Assembly: GCF_008711325.1 (NCBI RefSeq)
Contig: NZ_VXDB01000002.1
Location: 1 to 64,000, forward strand
Length of the DNA: 64,000 nt
Direction: 5' to 3'
Source of the DNA: Roseibium sediminis
Lineage (GTDB): Bacteria; Pseudomonadota; Alphaproteobacteria; Rhizobiales; Stappiaceae
Part shown: positions 43,273-52,187 of the stretch, piece by piece
Numbering within the stretch: the stretch's first letter is position 1
Layout of the letters: every line of letters starts with the position of its first letter
Program-made: the position numbers and the translations under genes
The notes under the pieces: model-generated
Told to the model about the DNA's origin: nothing
The model's database searches: none
What the model saw: only the letters and a program-made list of their open reading frames with translations

Positions 43273-44775
43273 ATGGGATCAAGTACTGTGTTTGGTAAGC
43301 GTATCAATCAGATATCCAAAAACGTTCGCCGTGTCGGCTCAGCCCTTCTGGTTGCCGGCATGGCAATGGCAGCTGCGTCTCCCGCGTTGGCAAATGCCAA
43401 GTATGCGGGCATCGTCGTGGACGCGAAGACGGGCAAGACCCTCTATGCCGACAGCGCGGATTCCTATCGGTACCCGGCTTCGCTGACCAAGATCATGACG
43501 CTCTACATCGTTTTTGAAGAGCTGGAAGCCGGTCGACTGTCGCTGAATTCCGAACTGAAGGTTTCCAAGAACGCTTCGCTTGAGCCGCCATCGAAAATCG
43601 GTCTCAAGCCCGGCCAGACCATCAAGGTCAAGGATGCAATCCTGGCGCTGGTGACCAAGTCCGCCAACGATGTTGCAACGACCGTTGCAGAGAACATCGG
43701 CGGTTCGGAAGCCAACTTCGCCAAGCGCATGACCCGTACGGCTCGTCAGATCGGCATGAAGAAGACCACCTTCCGCAATGCACATGGTCTGCCGAATAAG
43801 AGCCAGCGGACCACAGCTCGCGACATGGCAACTCTCGGCATTGCCATTCAGGAGCGTTTTCCGAAGTACTACGACTTCTTCCAGACCAAGGTTTACACCT
43901 ATAAAGGCCGTCGCTACGGCAACCACAACAAGCTGCTGGGTCGTGTCCGCGGCGTTGACGGCATCAAGACCGGTTACATTCGCGCTTCCGGCTTCAATCT
44001 GGTCACCTCGGTAAACCGCGACAACCGGCACATTGTGGCCGTTGTCATGGGTGGACGCACGGGTGCATCTCGTAATGCACAGATGACTAACCTCATCGGT
44101 CGGTATCTTCCGAAAGCCAGCAAGGGTCGCAAGGCCGAGCCCCTCATTGTTCAAAACAAGAGCCGACCGAGCAAGGACTCACCGGTATTCGTTGCTGCGA
44201 ACATGAAGAGCGTACCGATGCCGGAAAGCAAGCCGGGCTCGAGCAAGCCTGAAGCCTCTTCGGTCCTTGCGCTTGCGCCGACCAAGCCGCTCGCCAACGT
44301 CCCCTTCCCGATCAATGCCGACGCCCCGGTTCCGCCGAAGCCCGTTGTTGACGCAAACGGCAGCCGCTTCGATCAGGCCTTTGCCGCAGCTGCCCTGCCC
44401 CCGGTGCCGGTCTCTGCCCCTGTGCGGTCGAACGACGCCGTGGCGATCAAGGCTGTGGCCACCTCGACCATCAAGGTGGAGAGCGATGATGTTGTAGCCG
44501 TCGCTACAAACAATGCCCGGGATCAGGCCCCGTCCTGGCAGGTCCAGATTGCAGCAACCGAAACCGAAGGTGATGCACTCCAGATGCTGAAGAGGGCGGC
44601 CAAGGCAACCGGCTCTGTCCTTCGCAAGCAGGTTCCCTACACCGAGCCGGTCAAGTCGAACGGTCAAACTCTCTATCGTGCCCGATTTGTGGGGTTCGAG
44701 ACCAAAACAGCAGCTTGGAACGCGTGCAAGTCCCTGAAACGGGCAAAGTTCCCCTGCTATGCCATCTATCAGTAA
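43273..44775 (+). CDS. D-alanyl-D-alanine carboxypeptidase with SPOR domain
   Basis: This penicillin-binding protein trims the terminal D-Ala of peptidoglycan stems. The 500-residue protein has a signal peptide (cut near ALANAK, residue 41), catalytic SLTK at 70-73, SAN at 130-132 and KTG at 232-234. A long Pro/Ala-rich linker (about 290-410) leads to a C-terminal SPOR domain (about 420-500, WQVQIAATETEGDALQMLK) that binds denuded glycan at the septum. This architecture is common in alphaproteobacteria. ATG 43273 and GTG 43288 are both possible starts. Confidence 0.92.
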   Translation: MGSSTVFGKRINQISKNVRRVGSALLVAGMAMAAASPALANAKYAGIVVDAKTGKTLYADSADSYRYPASLTKIMTLYIVFEELEAGRLSLNSELKVSKNASLEPPSKIGLKPGQTIKVKDAILALVTKSANDVATTVAENIGGSEANFAKRMTRTARQIGMKKTTFRNAHGLPNKSQRTTARDMATLGIAIQERFPKYYDFFQTKVYTYKGRRYGNHNKLLGRVRGVDGIKTGYIRASGFNLVTSVNRDNRHIVAVVMGGRTGASRNAQMTNLIGRYLPKASKGRKAEPLIVQNKSRPSKDSPVFVAANMKSVPMPESKPGSSKPEASSVLALAPTKPLANVPFPINADAPVPPKPVVDANGSRFDQAFAAAALPPVPVSAPVRSNDAVAIKAVATSTIKVESDDVVAVATNNARDQAPSWQVQIAATETEGDALQMLKRAAKATGSVLRKQVPYTEPVKSNGQTLYRARFVGFETKTAAWNACKSLKRAKFPCYAIYQ

Positions 44776-44791
44776 TGCGTATCGGATGTGG

Positions 44792-45496
44792 TCAATGTCT
44801 TCTGAGAAGAGTGTCTTTAGCCTCGTTGAGTTTCGCCGCGAGGAAGGTGGAGCCGCCGCTGTCGGGATGAACGCGCTTCATCAACCGTCGGTGCGCCGCT
44901 CGGATTTCCGCTTCCCCGGCGTTGGGCGTAAGCCCAAGGACCTCGTAGGCCTCCTCGTATGTCATGGGGCCCGCGCCCGTCGCGCCTCCATGCCCCTCTG
45001 CTCCATCCGCCTCGAAGTCTTCTCGCCATCGGGCAAACCGGCGGTCGAAATAAGCTTCGATTAAGGCGCGGCTTTGGCTGTCAGCTGCTGTTTCCAGCCA
45101 GAGCTCCTTTAATTCATCGGGCGAGAGATCTTCCAGCTCCCGCCCTTGAAAATGCCCGGCTAGTACAAAGCCACGCATTTCTCCGCTGTCGTGATCCAGC
45201 TCCATCTCCAGCATTGCCGAGCGAACGGTGGACTTTTGCCCTCCCGATTTCTGTGTCCGGCGGGATGAGAACGGGTTCAATCGCCCCCAGCCGAGCAAAG
45301 ACAGTCCGAAGGCCGCCACGGGAAGGCCGATCATCATGCGGCCTGTCAGGGTGAAAAACCCTCCAAAGCCTACAAGCACGATGCCGCAGAGCACCTTGAT
45401 CCGCCGCGCAAGAACAGCCGGGTTGGCGTTCACGAAGCTCTGGGCTGACACGAGCAAGACGACAAGCGCAAAAATTCCAAGAAGCAAATAGACCAT
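44792..45496 (-). CDS. Membrane-anchored DnaJ-domain protein
   Basis: This 234-residue protein has two N-terminal membrane helices (about 3-20 and 35-70) and a cytoplasmic C-terminal J domain (about 178-234) with YEVLGLTPNAGEAEI and the HPD tripeptide in RVHPDSGG. It should recruit and stimulate DnaK at the inner membrane, like DjlA/DjlC-type proteins. Its ATG abuts the VWA gene stop, so the two are co-translated. It is convergent with the carboxypeptidase gene. Confidence 0.87.
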   Translation of the reverse strand: MVYLLLGIFALVVLLVSAQSFVNANPAVLARRIKVLCGIVLVGFGGFFTLTGRMMIGLPVAAFGLSLLGWGRLNPFSSRRTQKSGGQKSTVRSAMLEMELDHDSGEMRGFVLAGHFQGRELEDLSPDELKELWLETAADSQSRALIEAYFDRRFARWREDFEADGAEGHGGATGAGPMTYEEAYEVLGLTPNAGEAEIRAAHRRLMKRVHPDSGGSTFLAAKLNEAKDTLLRRH

Positions 45497-46234
45497 TCAG
45501 CTTGCCCGCCCGAGCTGTTCCAGCAACATCCGGGCGCCCTGCCCTCCGGATGTTTCCAGCTGTTTCAATGCCTTTCGCCCCCCGGCTGCATATGCTGCAA
45601 CGGCTTTCAGCAAGTCGGTCAACTGACGGGCTGACCCGGCATCAAAGCGACAATAGGCCCCTTTTGTCAGGCGGGCCATTTCCTTGAAAGCTGTCTCCGC
45701 AGCCGGATCTGTTCCCTCTTGAAAACAGAACATCGGCACGCCGAGAAGCCCGAGTTCTCCAGCCTTGTGGCACAGGGTATCGATATCTTCTTCCATACAG
45801 TCGCCGACATAGACGAGCGCATGTATCTTTGCCTTGCGCGCTTCGTTAAGCCCGGCGCTCAACACCTTGCTGATCTGCGTATGCCCGCCCTGACAGGAAA
45901 TCCGCCCCATGACAGAGGCAAGTTCGCGACCATCGCGAAACCAGCGAGATGCGCGGCATTCGTTGAACCCGCGAAAATAGACCAGCTTGATCTCGAGACC
46001 GCCGATCTTTCCCGCTTCCTGAAACATCTCCGACTGGATGTGGCAGGCCTGATCCCAGGTGGGCTGACGGCTCATCGTGGCGTCCAAAGCAAACATCAAA
46101 CGCCCCGCCCCTTCCTGAGGCGCAGGTATTGAAGCGGCCTTTTTGAGAAAGGCCTCGATTTCGCCAGAGCTGGACGAAGCGGCGATGCCCGTTTCCATGT
46201 CCTGCCGGATTTTCTCCGGCGGTGTCTTGGTCAT
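45497..46234 (-). CDS. VWA-like protein
   Basis: This 245-residue cytoplasmic protein looks like a von Willebrand A-fold: a MFALDATMSR strand near residue 47 with Asp at the first metal-site position, GGHTQISKVL near 112 in the Thr-loop place, and LVYVGDCMEED near 135. The MIDAS motif (D-x-S-x-S) is altered to D-A-T-M-S. It is coupled to the DnaJ-domain gene, so it may be a chaperone-linked factor. ATG 46234 follows AGGGGAACC; the longer frame is unlikely. Confidence 0.72.
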   Translation of the reverse strand: MTKTPPEKIRQDMETGIAASSSSGEIEAFLKKAASIPAPQEGAGRLMFALDATMSRQPTWDQACHIQSEMFQEAGKIGGLEIKLVYFRGFNECRASRWFRDGRELASVMGRISCQGGHTQISKVLSAGLNEARKAKIHALVYVGDCMEEDIDTLCHKAGELGLLGVPMFCFQEGTDPAAETAFKEMARLTKGAYCRFDAGSARQLTDLLKAVAAYAAGGRKALKQLETSGGQGARMLLEQLGRAS

Positions 46235-46339
46235 TCGGTTCCCCTGCAGTTTCCGGACCCTGCCCTGAAAATTGGGGGAGCTGGAGCTGATTGGCAAGTT
46301 GAGCCGAGCCAAAAGCTGCAACCGCGACCGGTTATGCCC

Positions 46340-46774
46340 TTAAATCAGACACAGCTCGGTCAGGGCCTGACGCATGCCGTCAGGCATGGCCGCGGCTTCC
46401 GTTGCGTTGCGGATATCGGCCGGTGCATCCCCCTTCTTGAGGTATCTCCAGCCTTGAAACGGGCGCTTGGGTTGATACTGGGTCAGGATGATGCGCGGAT
46501 CGAGAACGAGGTCGCAGCGCTTCACGCCCGCCTTGTCGGTGAACGGGCGGATATCCAGCAAGTGCTGACGGCATTGGATCTTGCCCTTGATGACCCAATA
46601 GAGCGATCCGCCGTCGAGCAGCTCGTCCCGCCGCGTTGGCACCATGCGGGTCGTGTGTGTCTGCTCGAACTCGATGCCCGCCGAATGGGCTTGTTCCTTG
46701 CGGAAATCAAGCCAAGCCTGAAGGCTCTCCACGCTGTCCGCGCCAACACATAATTTCACCAGATGAAGTGTCAT
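46340..46774 (-). CDS. DUF1489 protein
   Basis: This 144-residue protein has the DUF1489 signature: LHLVKLCVGADSVESLQAW at the start, HTTRMVPTRRDELLDGGSLYWVIKG in the centre, and RPFQGWRYLK near the end. The function is unknown; the family is almost restricted to alphaproteobacteria. It lies 105 bases upstream of the VWA gene on the same strand and divergent from the reductase gene. Confidence 0.87.
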   Translation of the reverse strand: MTLHLVKLCVGADSVESLQAWLDFRKEQAHSAGIEFEQTHTTRMVPTRRDELLDGGSLYWVIKGKIQCRQHLLDIRPFTDKAGVKRCDLVLDPRIILTQYQPKRPFQGWRYLKKGDAPADIRNATEAAAMPDGMRQALTELCLI

Positions 46775-46896
46775 GCCCTATCACCTAGCACCGTGGCGTC
46801 AGGTTTCAAACCTGCCGCATTTTGGCCAACCCTTTTTGCACAGCTCTTGGAGGCCGGTTGCTTGCACAAACCCGGCGAACAGGTTTCTGTCAGCTC

Positions 46897-47784
46897 ATGG
46901 AAGTATTCGTAACAGGCGGTTCCGGCACCATCGGACAAGCGGTAGTTGGGCAGCTCATCGAAGATGGCTGCAAGATTGTGGGACTGTCGCGCTCGGACGC
47001 ATCTGCCGACACGTTGAGGCGTATTGGTGCGACCGTGTTTCCCGGCGACCTCAGCACGCCGGAAGACTGGGCCCAGCGGGCCGTGACCTGTGATGCCGTT
47101 GTGCATCTGGGAGCCACGTTTCAGGCTGACATGGGACCGGTGGACCGAAACGCCATGTTTGCCCTGCGCAAGGCGACAAGAGGTCGAGGACGTCCTCTCA
47201 AATTGCTGTATACCGGCGGCATCTGGCTCTATCCGTCTACGCCGGAACGGTATGCGCTGAAGGAAACAACGGCTCATGAACCGCTTGCGCCCTTTTCGCA
47301 GATGTCCGAGACGATCCGAAGCCTGATGACCAGTGTCGAGCTTCAGGTATCGGTCATTCATCCCGCACTTGTCTGCAGCAAGTCCGGCGGGCCTGTGTCC
47401 GCGATGGGGGATGCCGCGATCTCCGGCCTGCCCTTCAAGACCCGCGCAACAGCAGAGACGGTCTGGCCGCTGGTCGAAGCATCAGACCTTGCTCGCCTCT
47501 ATTCGCGGGTTCTGCGCCGTCAGGGCTTCCGCCTCAACGTTTTTGGAGCCGGTGTTTCCGGTGTCCCGGTCGGCGGGTTGATCGATCTTGTGAACGAACA
47601 GCTTGGAACCGAACTCCAACTGGAAACCACCCTCCCCACAGATGGCCTCTCGCCTGCAGAGGATTGGGAAGCCGGATACGCCTTGTCGCAATATGTGAAT
47701 ACGGAACGGGCGCAAAAGCTCTCCGGCTGGGTATCAGAGCACCAGACGGCGGAAAGCCTTGTTGCGGCAGTCCTAGGGAAATAG
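46897..47784 (+). CDS. NAD(P)-dependent epimerase/reductase family protein
   Basis: This 295-residue protein has the extended-SDR nucleotide motif at the N terminus (FVTGGSGTIGQAV, residues 4-16) and a VVHLGAT strand near 67. The usual Y-x3-K pair is not obvious, so it may be an atypical SDR that binds NAD(P)H for reduction or isomerisation. ATG 46897 starts exactly at the first beta strand. Substrate unknown. It is convergent with the XRE gene 12 bases away. Confidence 0.8.
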   Translation: MEVFVTGGSGTIGQAVVGQLIEDGCKIVGLSRSDASADTLRRIGATVFPGDLSTPEDWAQRAVTCDAVVHLGATFQADMGPVDRNAMFALRKATRGRGRPLKLLYTGGIWLYPSTPERYALKETTAHEPLAPFSQMSETIRSLMTSVELQVSVIHPALVCSKSGGPVSAMGDAAISGLPFKTRATAETVWPLVEASDLARLYSRVLRRQGFRLNVFGAGVSGVPVGGLIDLVNEQLGTELQLETTLPTDGLSPAEDWEAGYALSQYVNTERAQKLSGWVSEHQTAESLVAAVLGK

Positions 47785-47796
47785 AGCACCTCCATT

Positions 47797-48378
47797 CTAC
47801 TCGTTTTTCCCTTTCGAGGCCTGATACAGGTTCGTCTTGGGATAGTGCATCGTGTTGTGGAACTGGGCAGGATTGCTGCCCGGATTCCTGTAGCCGTGAG
47901 GTTGATCAGCCCGAAACCTGATCCCGTCGCCCTGCTGACAGGCTTTCCACTCACCGTCATGCAGGACCTCGATCGTTCCGGCCACCACAAAGACATCCTC
48001 TACCACGCCGGTATCATGCGGATCTGATGCGTGGCTCTGCCCCGGTTCCAGCGTGTGCAGGAAGGTTTCCGACCCGAAAAGAGGATCGAACGGAAAGACA
48101 GTCCGAAAGGTCAGGCTTTCGCGGAACCGCGTCGGCTCCTTTTCGGCGGGCGCGAAGGTATCCGTAGTCTGGACCAGATCCTCGATGAACGCTGTCAGCG
48201 GCAGATGGAATCCCTTTGCGAGTTTCCACAAGGTTGCGATCGTCGGGCTGGAGTCTCCGCGCTCGATCTGGTGCAGCATCGCCTTGCTGACCCCGGTCAG
48301 TTCCGCCGTCTGAGCGAGGCTGAGCCCTGCCTTCTGGCGCACGGCCTTGAGGTTTATTCTTATCTTTTCGTCTTTCAT
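47797..48378 (-). CDS. XRE-cupin transcriptional regulator
   Basis: This 193-residue regulator has an N-terminal XRE helix-turn-helix (LKAVRQKAGLSLAQTAELTG, residues 10-29) and a C-terminal cupin (about 105-180) with HASDPHDTGVVEDVFVVAG and HGYRNPG, which should bind a small effector. ATG 48378 is preferred, with an in-frame TTG/GTG a few codons upstream. It is divergent from benE. Two copies of a 16-base palindrome lie between them, so it probably represses itself and benE. Confidence 0.87.
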   Translation of the reverse strand: MKDEKIRINLKAVRQKAGLSLAQTAELTGVSKAMLHQIERGDSSPTIATLWKLAKGFHLPLTAFIEDLVQTTDTFAPAEKEPTRFRESLTFRTVFPFDPLFGSETFLHTLEPGQSHASDPHDTGVVEDVFVVAGTIEVLHDGEWKACQQGDGIRFRADQPHGYRNPGSNPAQFHNTMHYPKTNLYQASKGKNE

Positions 48379-48394
48379 CGGCACCAAAAGGCTT

Positions 48395-48410
48395 GTCTGT
48401 TATAACAGAC
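48395..48410. promoter_or_regulatory. Palindromic operator 1 (XRE-cupin/benE)
   Basis: GTCTGTTATAACAGAC is a perfect 16-base palindrome, 17 bases upstream of the regulator start. A near-identical site follows 32 bases on. Confidence 0.8.
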
Positions 48411-48426
48411 GATTGTAGTAAGAGGT

Positions 48427-48442
48427 GTCCGTTATAACAGAC
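48427..48442. promoter_or_regulatory. Palindromic operator 2 (XRE-cupin/benE)
   Basis: GTCCGTTATAACAGAC differs from operator 1 by one base. The centre-to-centre distance of 32 bases is three helical turns, so two dimers would sit on the same face. Confidence 0.8.
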
Positions 48443-48506
48443 GCCTCACCGTCTGTCAGTTCATTCTCGCCCTCACCCCTCCCCGTATCGCAAAGGCACG
48501 GCTGCA

Positions 48507-49697
48507 ATGTTTACCGGTTACAAGATCACCCACATTGTCTCCGGATTTATTGCGGTTCTTGTCGGGTATACCGGGAGCGTCGCCATCATCTTTCAGGCAA
48601 TCGACGTTCTTGGAGCTACACAGGCCCAAGCCAACAGCTGGATGCTCGCCCTCGGGCTTGGTATGGGGCTAACCGGTCTTTTCCTGTCACTTCGCTACAA
48701 GATGCCGATCCTGACGGCTTGGTCCACGCCGGGAGCGGCCCTGCTTGTTTCCAGCCTGAACGGAGTGCCCATGGACGAAGCCATAGGTGCCTTCATGGTG
48801 TGCGGTGTGCTGCTGACCCTCACTGGGCTCACCGGCTGGTTCGAACGGCTGTCCCACTACATCCCGACCGCCATTGCCAGCGCCATGCTGGCCGGCATCC
48901 TGTTTCGCTTCGGAATGGGGATCTTTCCCTCGCTTGAAGAGAACCTGCCGCTCGTCGCCCTCATGTGTGGGCTCTATCTTGTCGGCAAACGCTGGTTTCC
49001 CCGCTTCGCCATACCGGTGGTCTTTCTGGCGGGGGTGTTCTTTTGCTGGGCCACAGGCGCTTTTTCGACCGATGTGTCGATCTCTTTCGATATCCCCAGA
49101 CCAGTCTTTGTCATGCCGGCCTTCTCGCTGGTGGCGCTCATCAGCATTGCGCTACCGCTCTACATCGTGACGATGACATCGCAGAACATGCCCGGCGTCG
49201 TTGCCCTGAAGTCGGCAGGTTACGCCCCGCCGGTTTCCGCAACTCTGACAGTCACCGGATATGCAACGCTGCTGCTCGCTCCCTTTGGTGGCTATGCCTT
49301 CAATCTGGCGGCCATCACGGCTGCGATCTGCGCGAATTCGGAAGCCGATGAAGACCCGGACACCCGCTACAAGGCCGCCGTCATTGCCGGTATCGTCTAC
49401 TGCATCGTCGGACTTTTGGGCGCTGCAGTCATCAGCCTTTTCCTGATCGCCCCGAAGGCGCTGGTTGTCACGATTGCCGGTCTTGCCTTGCTCGGCACAA
49501 TCGGCAACAGCCTCGGCCTCGCCCTCTCTGATCCGGCACAAAGGGAAGCAGCCCTCGTTACCTTCATGACAACCGTGTCCGGGATCAGCTTTTTCAACAT
49601 TGGTGCGCCAATGTGGGCACTTCTGTTTGGCGGACTGACCGCCGCAATGCTCTCGAAAGTCCGCTTCTTCCCGAAAAGCACGCCGCAAAGCGCCTGA
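48507..49697 (+). CDS. benE: Benzoate/H+ symporter BenE family transporter
   Basis: This 396-residue inner-membrane protein has about 11-12 helices and BenE-type segments: HIVSGFIAVLVGYTGS near residue 9, LTAWSTPGAALL near 71, and the TSQNMPGVVALKSAGY loop near 226. BenE-family proteins take up benzoate with protons. There is no benzoate-degradation gene beside it, so the substrate may be another aromatic or hydrophobic acid. It is divergent from the XRE-cupin gene and shares its two operators. Confidence 0.88.
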   Translation: MFTGYKITHIVSGFIAVLVGYTGSVAIIFQAIDVLGATQAQANSWMLALGLGMGLTGLFLSLRYKMPILTAWSTPGAALLVSSLNGVPMDEAIGAFMVCGVLLTLTGLTGWFERLSHYIPTAIASAMLAGILFRFGMGIFPSLEENLPLVALMCGLYLVGKRWFPRFAIPVVFLAGVFFCWATGAFSTDVSISFDIPRPVFVMPAFSLVALISIALPLYIVTMTSQNMPGVVALKSAGYAPPVSATLTVTGYATLLLAPFGGYAFNLAAITAAICANSEADEDPDTRYKAAVIAGIVYCIVGLLGAAVISLFLIAPKALVVTIAGLALLGTIGNSLGLALSDPAQREAALVTFMTTVSGISFFNIGAPMWALLFGGLTAAMLSKVRFFPKSTPQSA

Positions 49698-49730
49698 GTT
49701 CTCATGCCCTTGCAGCTGATTTCAGGCAAC

Positions 49731-49758
49731 AAAAAAGCGCGGCATCTGCCGCGCTTTA
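49731..49758. terminator. Terminator between benE and the small membrane protein gene
   Basis: AAAAAAGCGCGGC-ATCT-GCCGCGCTTTAAA. Read on the minus strand the stem is followed by six T; on the plus strand by three T. It probably serves both convergent genes. Confidence 0.87.
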
Positions 49759-49779
49759 AAGTCTGCCAGTCCCAAGACC

Positions 49780-49914
49780 TTACTTGGCGACGGCGACTGC
49801 CTGTTGTGCTGACTCAACATCGTTGAACAGAACGACAAGGGCGAGTGCCGCAGTGACGGCGACCACAGTCCACATCGTTACGCCCCAACAGGACTTCTGA
49901 ACGTTTTCTTCCAT
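49780..49914 (-). CDS. Small single-helix membrane protein
   Basis: A 44-residue protein with one membrane helix (WTVVAVTAALALVVLF, about residues 14-30) and a short Ala/Gln/Val C terminus. ATG 49914 has GAGGT about 10 bases upstream; a longer in-frame start at 49971 lacks one. A terminator stands right after it. No family recognised; small proteins of this type are often regulatory. Confidence 0.6.
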   Translation of the reverse strand: MEENVQKSCWGVTMWTVVAVTAALALVVLFNDVESAQQAVAVAK

Positions 49915-50167
49915 AGAAGTGAAAACCTCGTATACCAATTCGGCCGCGGGGTGCCCCAAATATGGCCTCAATGAGGCGATGAGTTAAAGGATCGTTATGC
50001 CTTTCGCAAGTGCAAAAAGTTGGGCCCAGTCCCGCGTCCTGTGCACGGCTCGATTTGTGCCGACCTTTTCAAGGCTTTAAATGAGGGTAGGAATTTTATT
50101 CCGCAGCTGAAATAAGATGCCCCAAACGTCATCCTCGCCCTGATTCTCGTTGGAATGTGACATCGCA

Positions 50168-50893
50168 ATGTTCGACGCCCTCACCGTTCACGACACACTT
50201 GCCGTCATCTGGTTCCTGTTCGCCTGGATCGGGTTCAACCTGCTCGTCGACATCAGCCCGTTGCACAAGAAGACCCTGTCGCACGCCATGGATGTGCATC
50301 GTCGCCAATGGATGGTGGCCATGGCACACCGGGAAGTGCGGATCATGGACACGGCGATCATTGCTGGTCTGCAGCAAGGAACAGCATTCTTCGCCTCCAC
50401 CTCGCTGCTGGCCATCGGCGGCAGCTTTGCGCTTCTGGATTCGCCCGACACGATCCAGCGCGTTGCCGGAGATTTGTCGATCCCGGTCGAAATGAGCCGA
50501 ACTCTCTGGGAAATCAAGGTTTTAGGTCTGATGATGATCCTGGCCTATGCCTTCTTCAAATTCGGCTGGGCCTATCGTCTCTTCAACTATGCCAGCATCA
50601 TCATGGGATCCGTACCAGAGCGGGGCACACTGCCCCAGGAACAGGTTGATGATGCCGCCGCGCGGGCAGCAGACCTCAATGTTCTGGCCGGGCGGCATTT
50701 CAACCGTGGCCAACGCGCCTTCTTCTTCGCGATCGCGTTTCTGGGCTGGTTTGCCGGGCCGTTCATCTTTTCGCTGACGACCCTTGCTGTTCTGCTTGTC
50801 CTGCTGCGCCGTCAGTTCACGTCCCGGGCCAGAACCGCTGCGCTTTCCGGACAGAACCTGATGTCGCCACCGGCCAGGAGTTCCGGCGAATAG
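50168..50893 (+). CDS. DUF599 membrane protein
   Basis: This 241-residue protein has the DUF599 pattern: HDTLAVIWFLFAWIGFNLLVD at the start, HRRQWMVAMAHREVRIMDTAI near 45, and KFGWAYRLFNYASIIMGSVP near 132, with four membrane helices. The function is unknown. ATG 50168 starts at the family N terminus. The last 82 bases overlap the convergent cyclase gene. Confidence 0.88.
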   Translation: MFDALTVHDTLAVIWFLFAWIGFNLLVDISPLHKKTLSHAMDVHRRQWMVAMAHREVRIMDTAIIAGLQQGTAFFASTSLLAIGGSFALLDSPDTIQRVAGDLSIPVEMSRTLWEIKVLGLMMILAYAFFKFGWAYRLFNYASIIMGSVPERGTLPQEQVDDAAARAADLNVLAGRHFNRGQRAFFFAIAFLGWFAGPFIFSLTTLAVLLVLLRRQFTSRARTAALSGQNLMSPPARSSGE

Positions 50894-52110
50894 ACATTCA
50901 CCGGGTCAGCAAAACCCTTCACCTGATAGGTGCCGAAATGCCCGCTTCGGCATCTCATAACGTCGGCAAGGGCGTCGGTCACGAGTATGCGCGCATCGAG
51001 GTCCTTGGCGAGTTCCGCAATGCGGGATGCCAGATTGACGACGGGCCCGATCACGGTGAAATCAAGACGACTGTCGCCGCCCACATTCCCGAAGAACACG
51101 TCTCCTGCATGCAGCGCGATGCCCGCCTTCATGGCAGGCGTTTCGTCGCAACTGTTTGCCTCGTTAAACGCCTCAAATCGCGCCGTTGAGTCCCGCGCCG
51201 CCAGAAGTGCCCGAACCGCAGCGTCCTGCGCCTCCTCCCCGTTTTCATAGGGGAAAATTGCCAGAACCTCGTCTCCGATAAACTTCAGAACCTCTCCTCC
51301 GTTTTCTTCGACAGACCGTGTGACAGCCCCGAAATAGGCATTGAGGAACGGAATGAGTTTGTCGGGTGGAAGCGTATTCGAAATGGGCGTGAAGTCGCGC
51401 AGATCCACAAAGCAGACGACGGCTGAAATCCACTCACCCTCGCCGCGCTCGATGCGGCCATCAAGCACGCGCTTGCCCGCGCGCGGGCCCACATAGGTGT
51501 CCAGCAATGTTTCGGCGGTACGCCGCAGCGTCTTCAGTTCGCAGATCATGGCGACAGGACGCAGAATGGACTCAAACACATGGATGTCCGACGTGCGAAA
51601 CCCGCCTTCGGCCTTTGTGGCAAAGGTCATTGCCTTGATCGAACCATCCGAAAAATGCAGAGGCAGGGCCACATAGTCCGTATAGCCTTCCGCCCGGAGG
51701 TCCGGCACGATGCCATATTCGTTGCCGGTGGGTTCTGGAGGGATTGGACAATGAAGCGTCGCCTTGGTGTCGTGGACGACCTTCAACGGGCTCTTTTCGT
51801 ATTCTTCCTCAATGTCATCGGACGCAAGGTAGCGGCGAAGTTCCTCCACCCCATCCGATGTCCAGATCGCCGCTTCCGCCCGTACCAACGGATGCAGGAT
51901 TCGAATGGCCGTCGTGGCCCGGTCGATGGCTATGCCGTGGCCAACCAGCTTGCGGGCCAAAGCTGCAATCAGTCCCTGACTGTCCGTGTGCGCAAGGGCG
52001 TCGGTATAAAGCCAGTGGACGAGGTCGGCGGCGACCAGTGGGGCTTCCAGGGCCATGTCAGGTTCCAAATGCAAGTGATTTGTCTTCCACCTCATATGGG
52101 TGCACTGCAA
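50812..52110 (-). CDS. Class III adenylate/guanylate cyclase, soluble
   Basis: This protein of up to 432 residues ends in a class III nucleotide cyclase domain (about 235-420) with metal-binding CFVDLRDFT and FIGDEVLAIF, and a VIGPVVNLASRI segment. A GAF-like sensor (about 90-210) precedes it. There are no membrane helices. It should make cAMP or cGMP. The start is unclear: ATG 52110, ATG 52095 and ATG 52056 (MALEAPL) are in frame, and the last best matches the start of helical structure. Confidence 0.87.
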   Translation of the reverse strand: MQCTHMRWKTNHLHLEPDMALEAPLVAADLVHWLYTDALAHTDSQGLIAALARKLVGHGIAIDRATTAIRILHPLVRAEAAIWTSDGVEELRRYLASDDIEEEYEKSPLKVVHDTKATLHCPIPPEPTGNEYGIVPDLRAEGYTDYVALPLHFSDGSIKAMTFATKAEGGFRTSDIHVFESILRPVAMICELKTLRRTAETLLDTYVGPRAGKRVLDGRIERGEGEWISAVVCFVDLRDFTPISNTLPPDKLIPFLNAYFGAVTRSVEENGGEVLKFIGDEVLAIFPYENGEEAQDAAVRALLAARDSTARFEAFNEANSCDETPAMKAGIALHAGDVFFGNVGGDSRLDFTVIGPVVNLASRIAELAKDLDARILVTDALADVMRCRSGHFGTYQVKGFADPVNVYSPELLAGGDIRFCPESAAVLARDVN

Positions 52111-52187
52111 TATATTTTCACCCCGCGTGGCTCGAGAAAGTCACCCGACACACAGATTTGCGCTAGGGCGTTCAAGGGGCCCTGCCG

